Part shown: positions 55,217 through 64,000 of the stretch, piece after piece | Numbering within the stretch: position 1 is the first letter of the stretch | Layout of the letters: each line of letters starts with the position of its first letter | Notes under the pieces: generated by a model | Told to the model about the DNA's origin: nothing | What the model saw: the letters and a program-made list of their open reading frames with translations, nothing else | The model's database searches: none | Origin: Portulaca oleracea | Lineage: Eukaryota; Streptophyta; Magnoliopsida; Caryophyllales; Portulacaceae | Reading direction: 5' to 3' | DNA: 64,000 nucleotides | Assembly (NCBI GenBank): GCA_029582165.1 | Contig: CM055876.1 | Span: 21,727,001-21,791,000 of the forward strand | Made by a program: the position numbers and the translations under genes

Positions 55217-57933
55217 CTAAACCAGTACATAACACTTCTTCTTCCTTGTTTCCTTTCCGTCTTTATAAGATGTCTTCCCATATGTGTTATTGACATCACT
55301 TCTCTTGTTCATTCTGATGAGTTTACAACTTCTCTTCTTGAATGCCTTGAAATCATCATAGATTCCTTTGATGCTTGACTTGAACTTCCACTTTCTTCCA
55401 AATTTTCTCATGACTAATCCAATGACATCATGGAACTTCAAATCTCGTTTCTTCATAGAGAATGTAGAAACCTCATATAACTTCTCAACTTCAAAGTATA
55501 GATTCACAAGCTTGTAACTCATGATGAAGACAATAGTAAGACTTCCTTGAATCCATGGTACTTCAACCTTAGAATTCAAACTTTCATCTCCATATAGTAT
55601 AGAAGGATTGCAAATATCACAATATTGCAGCTTATACTCAATATCAACGATCATGCTAGGCCAGAAATAATACTCCTTCATCTTGAAATACGTATTGAGT
55701 AGACCCAAATGATCAAAAGAACTCCCATGTACTTCCATGATCAAGATTTCACGAATTCCACTCCTTGGAATGCACACTTGATTCCCTTTGAAAAGAAATC
55801 CATGATCAATATAAAAGGATTGTTGAGGATGCTTCTCACATACCTTGTATACTTCTTTAAAATCATCATCATCTTCATACAACTCCTTGATATATTCAAG
55901 ACTAAGTACTCTTGAATCAAACATGTATCTCCTCGTTAGAAAACTTCCTTTAGTCAAAGGACTTGCTTCCTCCAAGTGACTTGATTTTGATGAACGAATC
56001 AAGTACTTCATCTCAAAACATGATGATGGCGTGATCTCCTCTTCATATGAAACATACTCCAATACTTTGTAAGATTTATGAAGCTTAAGCATGATTCATC
56101 CAAGATAATATTCCTTTTGCTCAAATATCCTCATGATAGCAACAAGTATGAATGCTAAGCCATAAGCATGTAGATTCTTCTTTTCTCCACTTGGTATTTC
56201 ACCAAAATAATCCATGGGACAACTTCCTTGAGATAGGACTTCACCTTTCTCAACTCCATTTGTAATGAACAAATATGATGCAAGAATAGGGAATAAAAGA
56301 ATATGACGATCTTTAGCATCCTGTAAGAGACATAGTACCTAAAATATAGATGCAAGTATGGACCCTTATTGAATAATTCCTTTCTTCCTTTTGTCCACTT
56401 GACTTACTCCAGTTGATGAGATATGGTGAGATAGCATATTCTTGGACGAGAGGTAAGGACATTTCTCCAAGTACTTCTCCAATTCTCCATGTGGCTTCTT
56501 ATGCTTCGCTAATGCTAACTCCAAAGGATTTACATACTCCTTTCTACTTCTACTACATACAAAAATGTTATCAAAGTATACACATACATTCTCTTTACAA
56601 TGCAATGGTACATACTCTTTCGAAATATGTTGTATACTATGAGAATCAAGGACATTGATGTCGTTATCCATGAATTGCGCTTGATCCTTTGCATAGACCA
56701 TTCGGTGATGACTCATAGGATTTGGTGGCAGCCTTTGATGCATGATAATACTCATGGAAGAGAAACGTACCAAAAGAGATAAGTGAGAGGGGTCACTTGT
56801 CGATGGTGCTTGTTTTTCATCCAAATATTCACAAATGAGAACAAGTGATGGTAAAGGATCTTGATCCTTTATAGACCCACGGTTTCCAACCTCCATTGGT
56901 GTAAGAATGAGACTCATTGGTTCTTCAAATTCATGATACTTATTCTCCATAAGTGCCATAAGAGTACTTTGATCCTCCTTGAGCCGTGAGACACAAGGTG
57001 GTAATAAGGACGCCTCTTGGAGCATGATACTCCTATCATACAACTTTGATTCTTCCAACAAAGTATAACAAGAATCCATAGAAGTAATATTGCAATATAA
57101 TGAATCTTTGCAAATCTTGTAAAAAGCAAGACTTACTAAACTTCTTGGATCCATATGAAGATCATTGCCATGGTGTGAATAACTCTTCATTTGCAATTCT
57201 CGGACATTTGTTGTAGCGAGGCTAATATCTTGGTCAAGATCAATGTCAACGTCAATGATGGCACAACTTTCTCCTTCTCGGATCAATGAACACATTTCAG
57301 CAGGTAGCTCTCCTCCATTCATTTCTTCTATTTCCTCTACTTCAAGATCCTCCTCTATGTGTACCTCATTTACTTCTTTAGCCATGCTACTACATACTTC
57401 TTGAACTTGCTCATTTTCAACAAAAACATCACATTCCGCAAATTCAACTTCTTCATTCACGCCTTCCTCCTCATATAATGGGTTGTCATATACTTGAAAC
57501 TCTTCATTATTCTCCTCATACAATGGATTGTCATACACTTTAAACTCATCTTTAGGCACGCTACATACTACATTAACTTCCTCATTTGTGCCTAGGTTAT
57601 CACATACTTCATGAACATCATCATACACGTCAAATACATCAAATGATTCACTTCCAAATTCTAGTTGCTCATAGGATGACGTTTGACATACACTTTCAAC
57701 ATGATCAAAATGAGTTCTATCCCAAAGTTCTTTACTCTTTACTTCTATTTCAACATCAAGGGCTAAAGAACTTAACTCCTCCAAGTTTGCGTAAGATTGA
57801 TGTACAACAACACACCAAATGTAATCATTAAGACCAAGAGTATAACATACCAAAACGTCTTGATCATTCTCCTTAAGGCCATACTTCCGTAGTTGCCGTC
57901 TGAATTCTATGGTATATTCAATCACGTCCTTGC
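55217..57933 (-). pseudogene. B3 polyprotein: decayed gag-pol, N-terminus lost
   Basis: Minus-strand pieces: 57933 to 56366 in one frame, from gag (DVIEYTIEFRRQL) through the VYDNPLYEEE repeats, the protease relic and the RT remnant (CVYFDNIFV), then broken pieces near 56350-56100, then 56092-55217 with the integrase zinc domain (HGSSFDH, YCDICN) and the core relic. The LNF residue seen in B1/B2 reads LNSKVEVP here, and about nine residues after PWIQGS are deleted. The tail keeps GIYDDFKAFKK. Catalytic residues are lost exactly as in B1 and B2. Confidence 0.82.
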
Positions 57934-58976
57934 TGATGTATATAAGCTCGCTAAAGGCACTGAATTCAACAAGCTTATAACACCACAAGGACACCAATCT
58001 CTCGAACAATAATTAACCATAACAATTGTGATGCAATAAGCATCAAGGAGCGAAAAACAAATGAAAGAAAAGATAGATCAAGTATTATCTCACTTGTTAT
58101 AGTACTTAAACACCTTCAAGTAAAATGAATACCCGCGCAGCTTGAAGGACCTTCGTTTGGTTACAGAATTTAATCACCTTCCAAACAAGATCACAACAAG
58201 TCCACACAACACCACTAGGCTGCCAAACCTAGATACTGGAGTGGAAAACGAGAGTTTGAGAAACTCACAAACGAGGAAGCTCAAAGCTTTCTTTGGGTTT
58301 TGTATTTCGTAAGATATGAAATGAAGTGGCTAATACAAAGATACATATACTTGGCTGAAACAAAGGAAAAGGCAGCCAAGCAAGCAAGCAAGGAGCTCAA
58401 TTAACTCGAGTGAGGTTTCCTAATCATGAAGAAACCTCCTAAATGTGGTTAATTAAGCTAATTACAAATGATTAAAGCTAATACATGTCTTCACTATGAA
58501 GTACTCGACCATCATTGGACCACCTATGGACGATCACAGCCCTCCACTTGGCACTTCCTCATTGGAGGATCTTCATTCACTTAGACTCCAATCCATACAA
58601 GACAAGTGAAGAAACACAAGTGGTTTTGTTCCAAAATGGCGGGAACTCAGCAAGGACCTTCAAGAGTATATGGGAAAACCGGACCTCCTGAGAGAAGACC
58701 AAAAAATGCCCCGGAAAGATCGCCAAAGTATCAAGGCTGCCTAAGGTAAAGGACCTTTACCGCTGTCCAGATAAAGGACCTTACCGCAAGTCAAAAATAG
58801 AATAGCCAGGCAGAACATCGAATGACCTTCACAGTTGAGATAGGGAGACAAGTAGCGAGGACATCACATAGGGTGAATGTCCTTGACCTCCTTCTGCACA
58901 AATGCCCTTCTTAAGTATGCCCACCAAGTGATAACACTCCTGAATCAGCTGTATTTGTGGAGGCTGATTCCCATCA
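57934..58976 (-). repeat. E 3' LTR
   Basis: Plus-strand ends TGATGTATATAAGC and GATTCCCATCA, about 1,043 bp, assigned from the junction with B3 and from the PPT at 58977. No second LTR is present for comparison, so the ends are inferred. I saw no clear TATAAATA. Confidence 0.72.
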
Positions 58977-61090
58977 TCCCCCCCAAGTTGCGAAGAGTTT
59001 GCCCTCAAACTTGGTAGCTCGTCTCCTTCAGCATAGTAAGGCTTCAAATCAGAAACATTGAACGTAGCACTTCCTCCATAATCATCTGAAAGTGACAGCT
59101 TGTAGGCATTGTCTCCCACCTTCTCTAACACTTCATAAGGACCATCTGCCCTGGGAACCAACTTGCCCTTCCTCTTAGATGGAAAACGATCCTTCCTGAG
59201 ATGGATCCACACGAGATCCCCAGGTTGGAAAACCACCTTTCTTCTACTTTTGTTAGCCAAAGTTGAAGCTTTCTCATTGAACTTGGCTATCTTTTCTCGG
59301 ACATGTTGGTGTAGCTCATGAATCTCCTTGGCTCTTACACTAGCATCATGGCTGAACCTGGTTGAGGTAATTATGGGAGCCAAATCCATAGGGGTGATTG
59401 GATTCCTCCCATACACTACTTGAAATGGGGACAGACCAGTAGCCTTGCTAGGAGCTCGGTTAAATGCAAACTCAGCGTGAGGAAGCAAAGTATCCCATCC
59501 CTTCTTGTCTTTGTTCACTAAGGACCTCAGCAGTGTACCAAGAGTCCTGTTGGTGACCTCCGTTTGGCCATCAGTTTGGGGATGACATGCTGTGCTGAAC
59601 TTGAGTTTGGTACCGAACTTCTTCCATAATGTCACCCAAAAGTGACTCAAGAACTTTGCATCACGATCAGAAACCATGGATTTAGGAACTCCATGTAGCC
59701 TTACAACCTCCTGGAAGTATAACTCAGCAACTCTCACAGCATCATAAGTAGTGTGACATGGAATAAAGTGAGCCATCTTTGAAAAACGATCAACAACCAC
59801 CAAAATAGAATCTTTACCTCTTTGGGTCCTTGGCAACCCAACAATGAAGTCCAGACTGATATCTTCCCAAGGACCTTGGGGTATAGGCAGTGGGGTATAA
59901 AGACCTTGTGGTAGGCTGTGACTCTTCGAAAGTTGGCATATTGAACACCTTTTGACCAAGTGCTCAACGTCCTTCTGCATCCTGGGCCAGAAATAATGCT
60001 CCTTCATCATCAACGTAGTCTTCTCGATCCCAAAGTGTCCTGCCAAACTACCTCCATGAACCTCCAAGATGAGAAGCTCACGTAGGCTAGTCTTTGGAAT
60101 GCACAGTTTGTTTCCCTTGAAGAGAAACCCATGCTCAATGTGGAATAGATCTCCTTGGGGCCGCTGCTGACATGCTTCATAAATCTCCTTGAAGTCTTCA
60201 TCTTCCGGATATAAGGCCTTGAGGTGCTCAAAACCAAGCACTCTTGAGTCAAGGACATGCAACAAAAGGAACTTCCTTGAGAGGGCGTCAGCTCCTTTAT
60301 TCAAGTGACCGGCCTTGTGGTGGATCATGAAATGATAGGCTTGCATATACTCAACCCATTTGGCATGGCGAGGGTTTAGTTTATGCTGGCCGTGAATGAA
60401 CTTGAGGGCCTCATGTCACTATGCAAAATGAACTCAGTACCAATAAGATAATGCCTCCAATGCTCCAATGCCCGAATGATCGCATAAAACTCCTTGTCAT
60501 ACACACTGTACTTCTTCTTGGCATCGTTCAACTTCTCGCTAAAATAAGCAATAGGCCTGCCTTCTTGAGATAAGACAGCTCCTATGCCCAACCCAGACGC
60601 ATCACACTCAACTTCAAATACCTTTGAGAAACTAGGCAAAGGCCTTCTGTGCCGTTGGAGTCCAAGAGAAACCTTTAGCCTTCACTAACTCAGTCATGGG
60701 AGCTAGGATGGTGCTAAAGTTCCTCACAAACCTCCTATAGAAGGAAGCCAATCCATGGAAACTCCTCACTTGCTGGATGGTGGTGGGGACGGGCCAATCT
60801 CTTATAGCTTGAATCTTCTCTTCATCCACCTGAATGCCTCGCGAGATCACATAGCCAAGGAACATAACTTTGTCGGTGAAGAATTGGCATTTCCCTAAGT
60901 TTCCATAAAGCTTCTCCTTGGATAGTATATCCATCACAGCTTGCAAATGCTTGACATGATCCTCCTCATTGTGGCTATAAACAAGTATGTCATCAAAGTA
61001 GACAACAACACACTTGCCTATAAGGGCCTTCAGAACCTGGTTCATCAACCTCATAAAAGTAGATGGGGCGTTAGTTAAATATTCACAAAT
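58829..61090 (-). pseudogene. pol: E pol: RT (part), RNase H, integrase
   Basis: Minus strand. RT from [14 protein letters not shown] with YFDDILVYS (61090-60632), RNase H ([27 protein letters not shown]; 60639-60376), then a frameshift near 60415. The uninterrupted 505-codon part (60346-58829) has integrase zinc domain (HGGSLAGHFG, CSICQ), core (LDFIVGLP, SDRDAKFLSHFW, TEVTNRTLG, all three catalytic residues), GPY module (DGPYEVLEKVGDNAYKL) and NVSDLKPYY. The frame crosses the LTR edge at 58976 and ends about 148 bp inside. The N-terminal half of RT, and gag-PR, are missing. Confidence 0.87.
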
Positions 61091-61434
61091 GAAAAGGCCC
61101 ATATTGGCTTACATCATCCTTCCTAATGCTTACATCATAAAGAAAACAATGTACTAAACTATATTACAAATATGAATAACTCCTTGGATTCTCATCCAAA
61201 CTTAAAGATTCTTGAACCATATGAAAGCTCTTGGAATGTAGATTAATCCTCTCTAGGATGACTTCTATGATAGCTTCATGGTCCTTGAATTAAGGAGCAA
61301 AAGTATACGACCACATGAGTTGATCCCTTCCAAGTAGAGAGATATATGAGAGACTTGAGCTCTTCTTCCTTGTAGGTGAGTATTAGATGTGTCCATGGTT
61401 GACCTTGATGCATAAGGCCATCAATTATGCATCA
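61091..61434 (-). repeat. A5 3' LTR, U3 side only
   Basis: Runs from about AAAAGGCCCATATTGGC to TTATGCATCA at 61434. R and U5 are missing. Confidence 0.86.
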
Positions 61435-61478
61435 TACACCCCCGGTTGAAAATAGTTTGCCCTCAAACTTTGGAAAAA

Positions 61479-62921
61479 TCAACTCTTACTTGCCTTCTTC
61501 ACAAAGACTTTCTTCTTGAAAGCTTTGAAGTCATCGTAGATTCCTTTGATGAACTTCTTAAACTTTCTTCCGATGATTTCTCGAACACCATAAGACTTGG
61601 ACTTGCATTTCTTCACCGTGAACGTGGGTTGTTCACGTTGCTTCTCACTCCCCAAGTCTATTCTTACCACTTTACCCTTGTCATTTAGCATGAAACAATG
61701 TACCTTGATGACTTGGGCTATTTCATCCTTTCGAATTCTCGGCCTTTCAACCAAGTGATCTAAGTAGATAGCTCTTGGATGCTCATGGAGGATATGCTTC
61801 ATAGGAAGATTCAAAATGTGATGGATACTTGGATCCGTTTCATTCTTCTCCAAATGTATAAGAATAGGATCCTTATACTCTTTATTCCCTCGATACTCCT
61901 TTTTCATGATCGACACAAGATGGCTTTCTTCCTTCTTAGGCCGTGTGGTATAAGATGGAAGTAGAGATGCATCAAGAGGCATGATATTCCTATCAAGCAA
62001 CTTTGGTCCTTCCAACAAAGTATGACAAGAATCCATAGAAGTAATTTTGCAATATAATGAATCTTTGCAAATTTTGTAAAAGCAAAGACTTACTAAACTT
62101 CTTGGATTGAAATAAATGAACTTGTCATGGCTTAACCCTTGCGTAAGGACAACAATATTTCCATAGGAGGCACAACTTTCCTTTTCTTGGTTCAACGAAC
62201 ATACTTCTCCTTTGTTGGTATAATGAGAGATCTTGCACTCTCTTTGTGGATGTTCATACGCCACACTTGCTTCTTTTGTCACAAGCCATTTTTCCATATG
62301 CTCCTCTTCTACCTTTTCTTCCTCTTTATTCTCCTCCTCATATGGTTTGTTATCATGTGTTTGGTACTCAACCAAAGACACATCTTTCTTCTTGTTAGGA
62401 CACTCCAAATCAATGTGACCTAAACTTTGGCAATGACAACATCTCCTTTGTCTTTCAACATCGAGAGCTAAAGAACTTAACTCTTCCAAGTTTGTGAGAA
62501 GTTGATTTGCAACAACACGACGAATGTAATCATTAAGACCAAGAGAGTAGTATACCAAAATGCGTGGATCGTCCTCCTTAAGGCCATTCTTCCATAATTG
62601 CCACTTGAACTCTATTGTATAATCAAGTACATTCATGCTCCCTTGCTTAACTCCTTCAAGATTGTTGATGGAGACACCTTTGTAATCGGATGGCAAGAAA
62701 TCTTCTTGAACTTTCTTCCCATTCTTCTTGTTGGAATGTTTACTCCGTGCATAAGGTGCTTCATATTCAACCTTAGAAGAGTGAACCACACGTGATCTTG
62801 TGCTTCTTGTCCCCTTTGGAAGAATCCCACAATCTTCCATTTGCTTGGCAAGATCATCAATTTGTTGCTTCAAGCATTGTAGCTCACGTTAGGAATTCTT
62901 GCTGGACCTTTTGCAATCCAT
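61479..62921 (-). pseudogene. A5 gag-like polyprotein with a single stop
   Basis: From the ATG at 62921 (MDCKRSSKNS) a TAA near 62890 replaces the Gln codon of the sister copies. Beyond it, 464 codons are open (62873-61479): short capsid, CHCQSLGHIDLEC knuckle, acidic linker shorter than in A1, protease relic (DSLYCKITSMDSCHTLLEGPKLLDR) without the IDGGS site, and the EKNETDPSIHH...GIYDDFKAFKKK tail. It is the most complete family A protein in the window and shows that A1's two halves belong to one frame. Confidence 0.84.
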
Positions 62922-63231
62922 TAGAACCTATCTTGAATCAAAAGATCACAAGAAACTCATGGTAGGATGGTTAGCATAGATGGGATGTGAGGGGGAATTG
63001 GTTGGATTTGTGTTTGGGCTCACGGGTTCTTTGTGGAGTTTATGATTCTTTATGAGTTCTTGATGAGTTCTTGATGGGTTCTTGATGAGTTCTTGGAAGA
63101 ACTTATGGGTGGCGTGTGATGGAGAGATGATGGGGAATGAAATTTTGTGATGGACGTGTGATAGGGAACGTGAGGGAGAGGGAAAGATTGTAAAAAGATT
63201 GTTTCAAGAACTAAGAGATTCAAACTCCTAA

Positions 63232-63243
63232 GCTCTGATACCA
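63232..63243 (-). other. Primer-binding site (tRNA-iMet) of A5
   Basis: GCTCTGATACCA on the plus strand, four bases from the LTR edge at 63248. Confidence 0.9.
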
Positions 63244-63247
63244 AATT

Positions 63248-64000
63248 TGATGCATAATGGGACCAAGGAATGATCTCATTACACAATATCTAAGGATCTT
63301 TAAAAACGAAGATAGGAATCTCCTTTCTCAAAGTTCCAAAGAACCAAAAATGGAATGGAAATGGATGAAAAGGATGGAAAGAACTATGAAAGATAATTAC
63401 CAAATGGATGGAAATAATGAACAAATGGACAAACGAATGATGAATGACGATGAACGAATGAGCGTTTGATGAAGCTTGAACGTGATGATGAAGAACAAAT
63501 GCTTCTTGTTGAATGCTTGATGAATTCTTGTTGAATTCTTGATGAATAACACGAAATGGATGATTGAACGTTGGATAGATGATGGCTTTTGAAGACTCTT
63601 GGAAGGATATAGCCACACCACCTTCAAGAGACCTTCAATTCCTTCCTTTCACCACTAAGGATGCCAACCTTAGCTAGAAGAAGGGGATGATTCGAATCCC
63701 ACAAGAGAGAAACGAAAAGAACCTAGCATGAAAGCTAGAATGAACACACCATGTGTTTGAAATCTAAAAATTCAATGTGAATGAATTGATTTACAAAGCA
63801 CCTAGGGGGGGGGTATTTATAGTGGAGAACCCTCCCTTATGGCGTGCACAACATCAAGAAACTAGCCCATATTGGCTTACATCATTCATCCTAATGCTTA
63901 CATCATAAAGAAAACAATATACTAAACTATATTACAAATATGAATAACTCCTTGGATTCTCATCCAAACTTAAAGATTCTTGAACCATATGAAAGCTCTT
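63248..64000 (-). repeat. A5 5' LTR (cut by window end)
   Basis: TGATGCATAATGGG at 63248; TATA box (TATTTATA) at 63814-63821 preceded on the plus strand by a run of G. The remaining ~200 bp of U3 lie beyond 64000. Confidence 0.88.

Larger units (their letters stand above)
48811..57933 (-). mobile_element. Element B3: family B element, split by mini-array and truncated by E
   Basis: 3' LTR (48811-49310 plus 54614-55167), PPT side (TTCTCCCCCGGTTG), polyprotein pseudogene (55217-57933). The 5' LTR, PBS and gag start are missing because element E is inserted at 57933 and its far side was lost. The mini-array (49311-54608) sits in its LTR with a CTTGA duplication. Confidence 0.87.
57934..61090 (-). 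mobile_element. Element E: divergent CRM-like element, 3' half
   Basis: 3' LTR (57934-58976), a strong PPT complement (TCCCCCCCAAGTTG from 58977), pol (58829-61090), truncated within RT. It is inserted in B3 gag at CTTGC. Its protein is clearly related to C pol, but the DNA is much more diverged and more GC-rich than the neighbours. The right end meets an A5 LTR with a few bases of filler. Confidence 0.84.
61091..64000 (-). mobile_element. Element A5: family A element running off the window
   Basis: Truncated 3' LTR (61091-61434), PPT side (TACACCCCCGGTTG), gag-like pseudogene (61479-62921), PBS (63232-63243), 5' LTR from 63248 to the window end. The left part of the 3' LTR is replaced by element E. 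Confidence 0.88.

Noticed and set aside
57934..58976. Possible host gene or unique DNA between B3 and E pol
   Set aside because: The edges fit an LTR (TGATG...CATCA), the PPT adjoins it, and the integrase frame ends inside it.
1..64000. Bacterial-type features (operons, ribosome-binding sites, rho-independent terminators)
   Set aside because: Ty3/gypsy LTR elements with plant tRNA-iMet PBS indicate a plant genome, so these categories do not apply.

Overview
The window is plant DNA, most likely from a eudicot. It consists wholly of nested Ty3/gypsy LTR retrotransposons; I see no host gene, tRNA, rRNA or CRISPR array. All primer-binding sites (PBS) match plant initiator-Met tRNA (TGGTATCAGAGC). 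The best element (family C) encodes one gag-PR-RT-RNaseH-IN frame whose integrase end runs about 145 bp into the 3' LTR with no visible chromodomain. That layout is typical of the CRM (centromeric) chromovirus clade, so a centromeric or pericentromeric origin is plausible but not proven. Names A to E are mine. C has 838-849 bp LTRs and full gag-pol. A has ~950-990 bp LTRs and a short gag-like ORF. B has ~1,030-1,055 bp LTRs and one long frame in which every pol active site is lost. D is a gag-PR element with C-like LTRs. E is a more distant CRM-like element with ~1,043 bp LTRs. A, B and D look non-autonomous and share PBS, polypurine tract (PPT) context and LTR termini with C, so trans-mobilisation by C is the natural model.

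Layout: 1-933 A LTR (-). 934-1109 B RT scrap (-). 1110-16924 element A0 (-), split by C1 (-, 1342-13903). C1 is split by A1 (+, 1908-9310), which holds the complete element A2 (+, 3630-7946). 16925-17304 B LTR scrap (+). 17305-20980 C2 (+, 5' part lost). 20981-29100 C3 gag (-), split by composite B1 (+, 22266-28859). 29101-30463 C4 (+). 30464-43628 C5 (+), holding a solo LTR (30521-31358), the complete A3 (32789-36125) and the complete B2 (-, 37049-42509). 43629-44782 C6 (+). 44783-48456 D1 (+). 48457-48810 C7 (+). 48811-57933 B3 (-), holding a 5.3 kb tandem array of mini-elements (49311-54608). 57934-61090 E (-). 61091-64000 A5 (-, runs off the window). Six insertions keep recognisable 5-bp target-site duplications (TSDs): GATGA, (A/G)AGAA, CTTCT, CTTGA, GTTTT and GTCAA. 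The mini-array is flanked by another CTTGA. Every datable insertion is into another member of this group.

The most interesting signals are these. (1) A conserved cassette has a hairpin (AGTTTG/CAAACT), then the PPT, then a second hairpin made by the first ~30 bases of the LTR; the second stem is kept although its sequence differs between A, B and C. (2) A tandem array has four A LTRs alternating with three ~495-bp chimeric internal segments that carry two PBS copies and no gene. (3) Family B keeps a ~1,000-codon gag-pol-like frame with all catalytic residues replaced, in several copies. (4) A C-terminal tail (GIYDDFKAFKK) is shared only by the non-autonomous families. (5) LTRs are mosaics of A, B and C/D segments.

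Boundaries at LTR ends come from the TG...CA termini and TSDs and are exact to a base or two. Deletion junctions are good to about 5-15 bp. No alignment, dating or database search was run.
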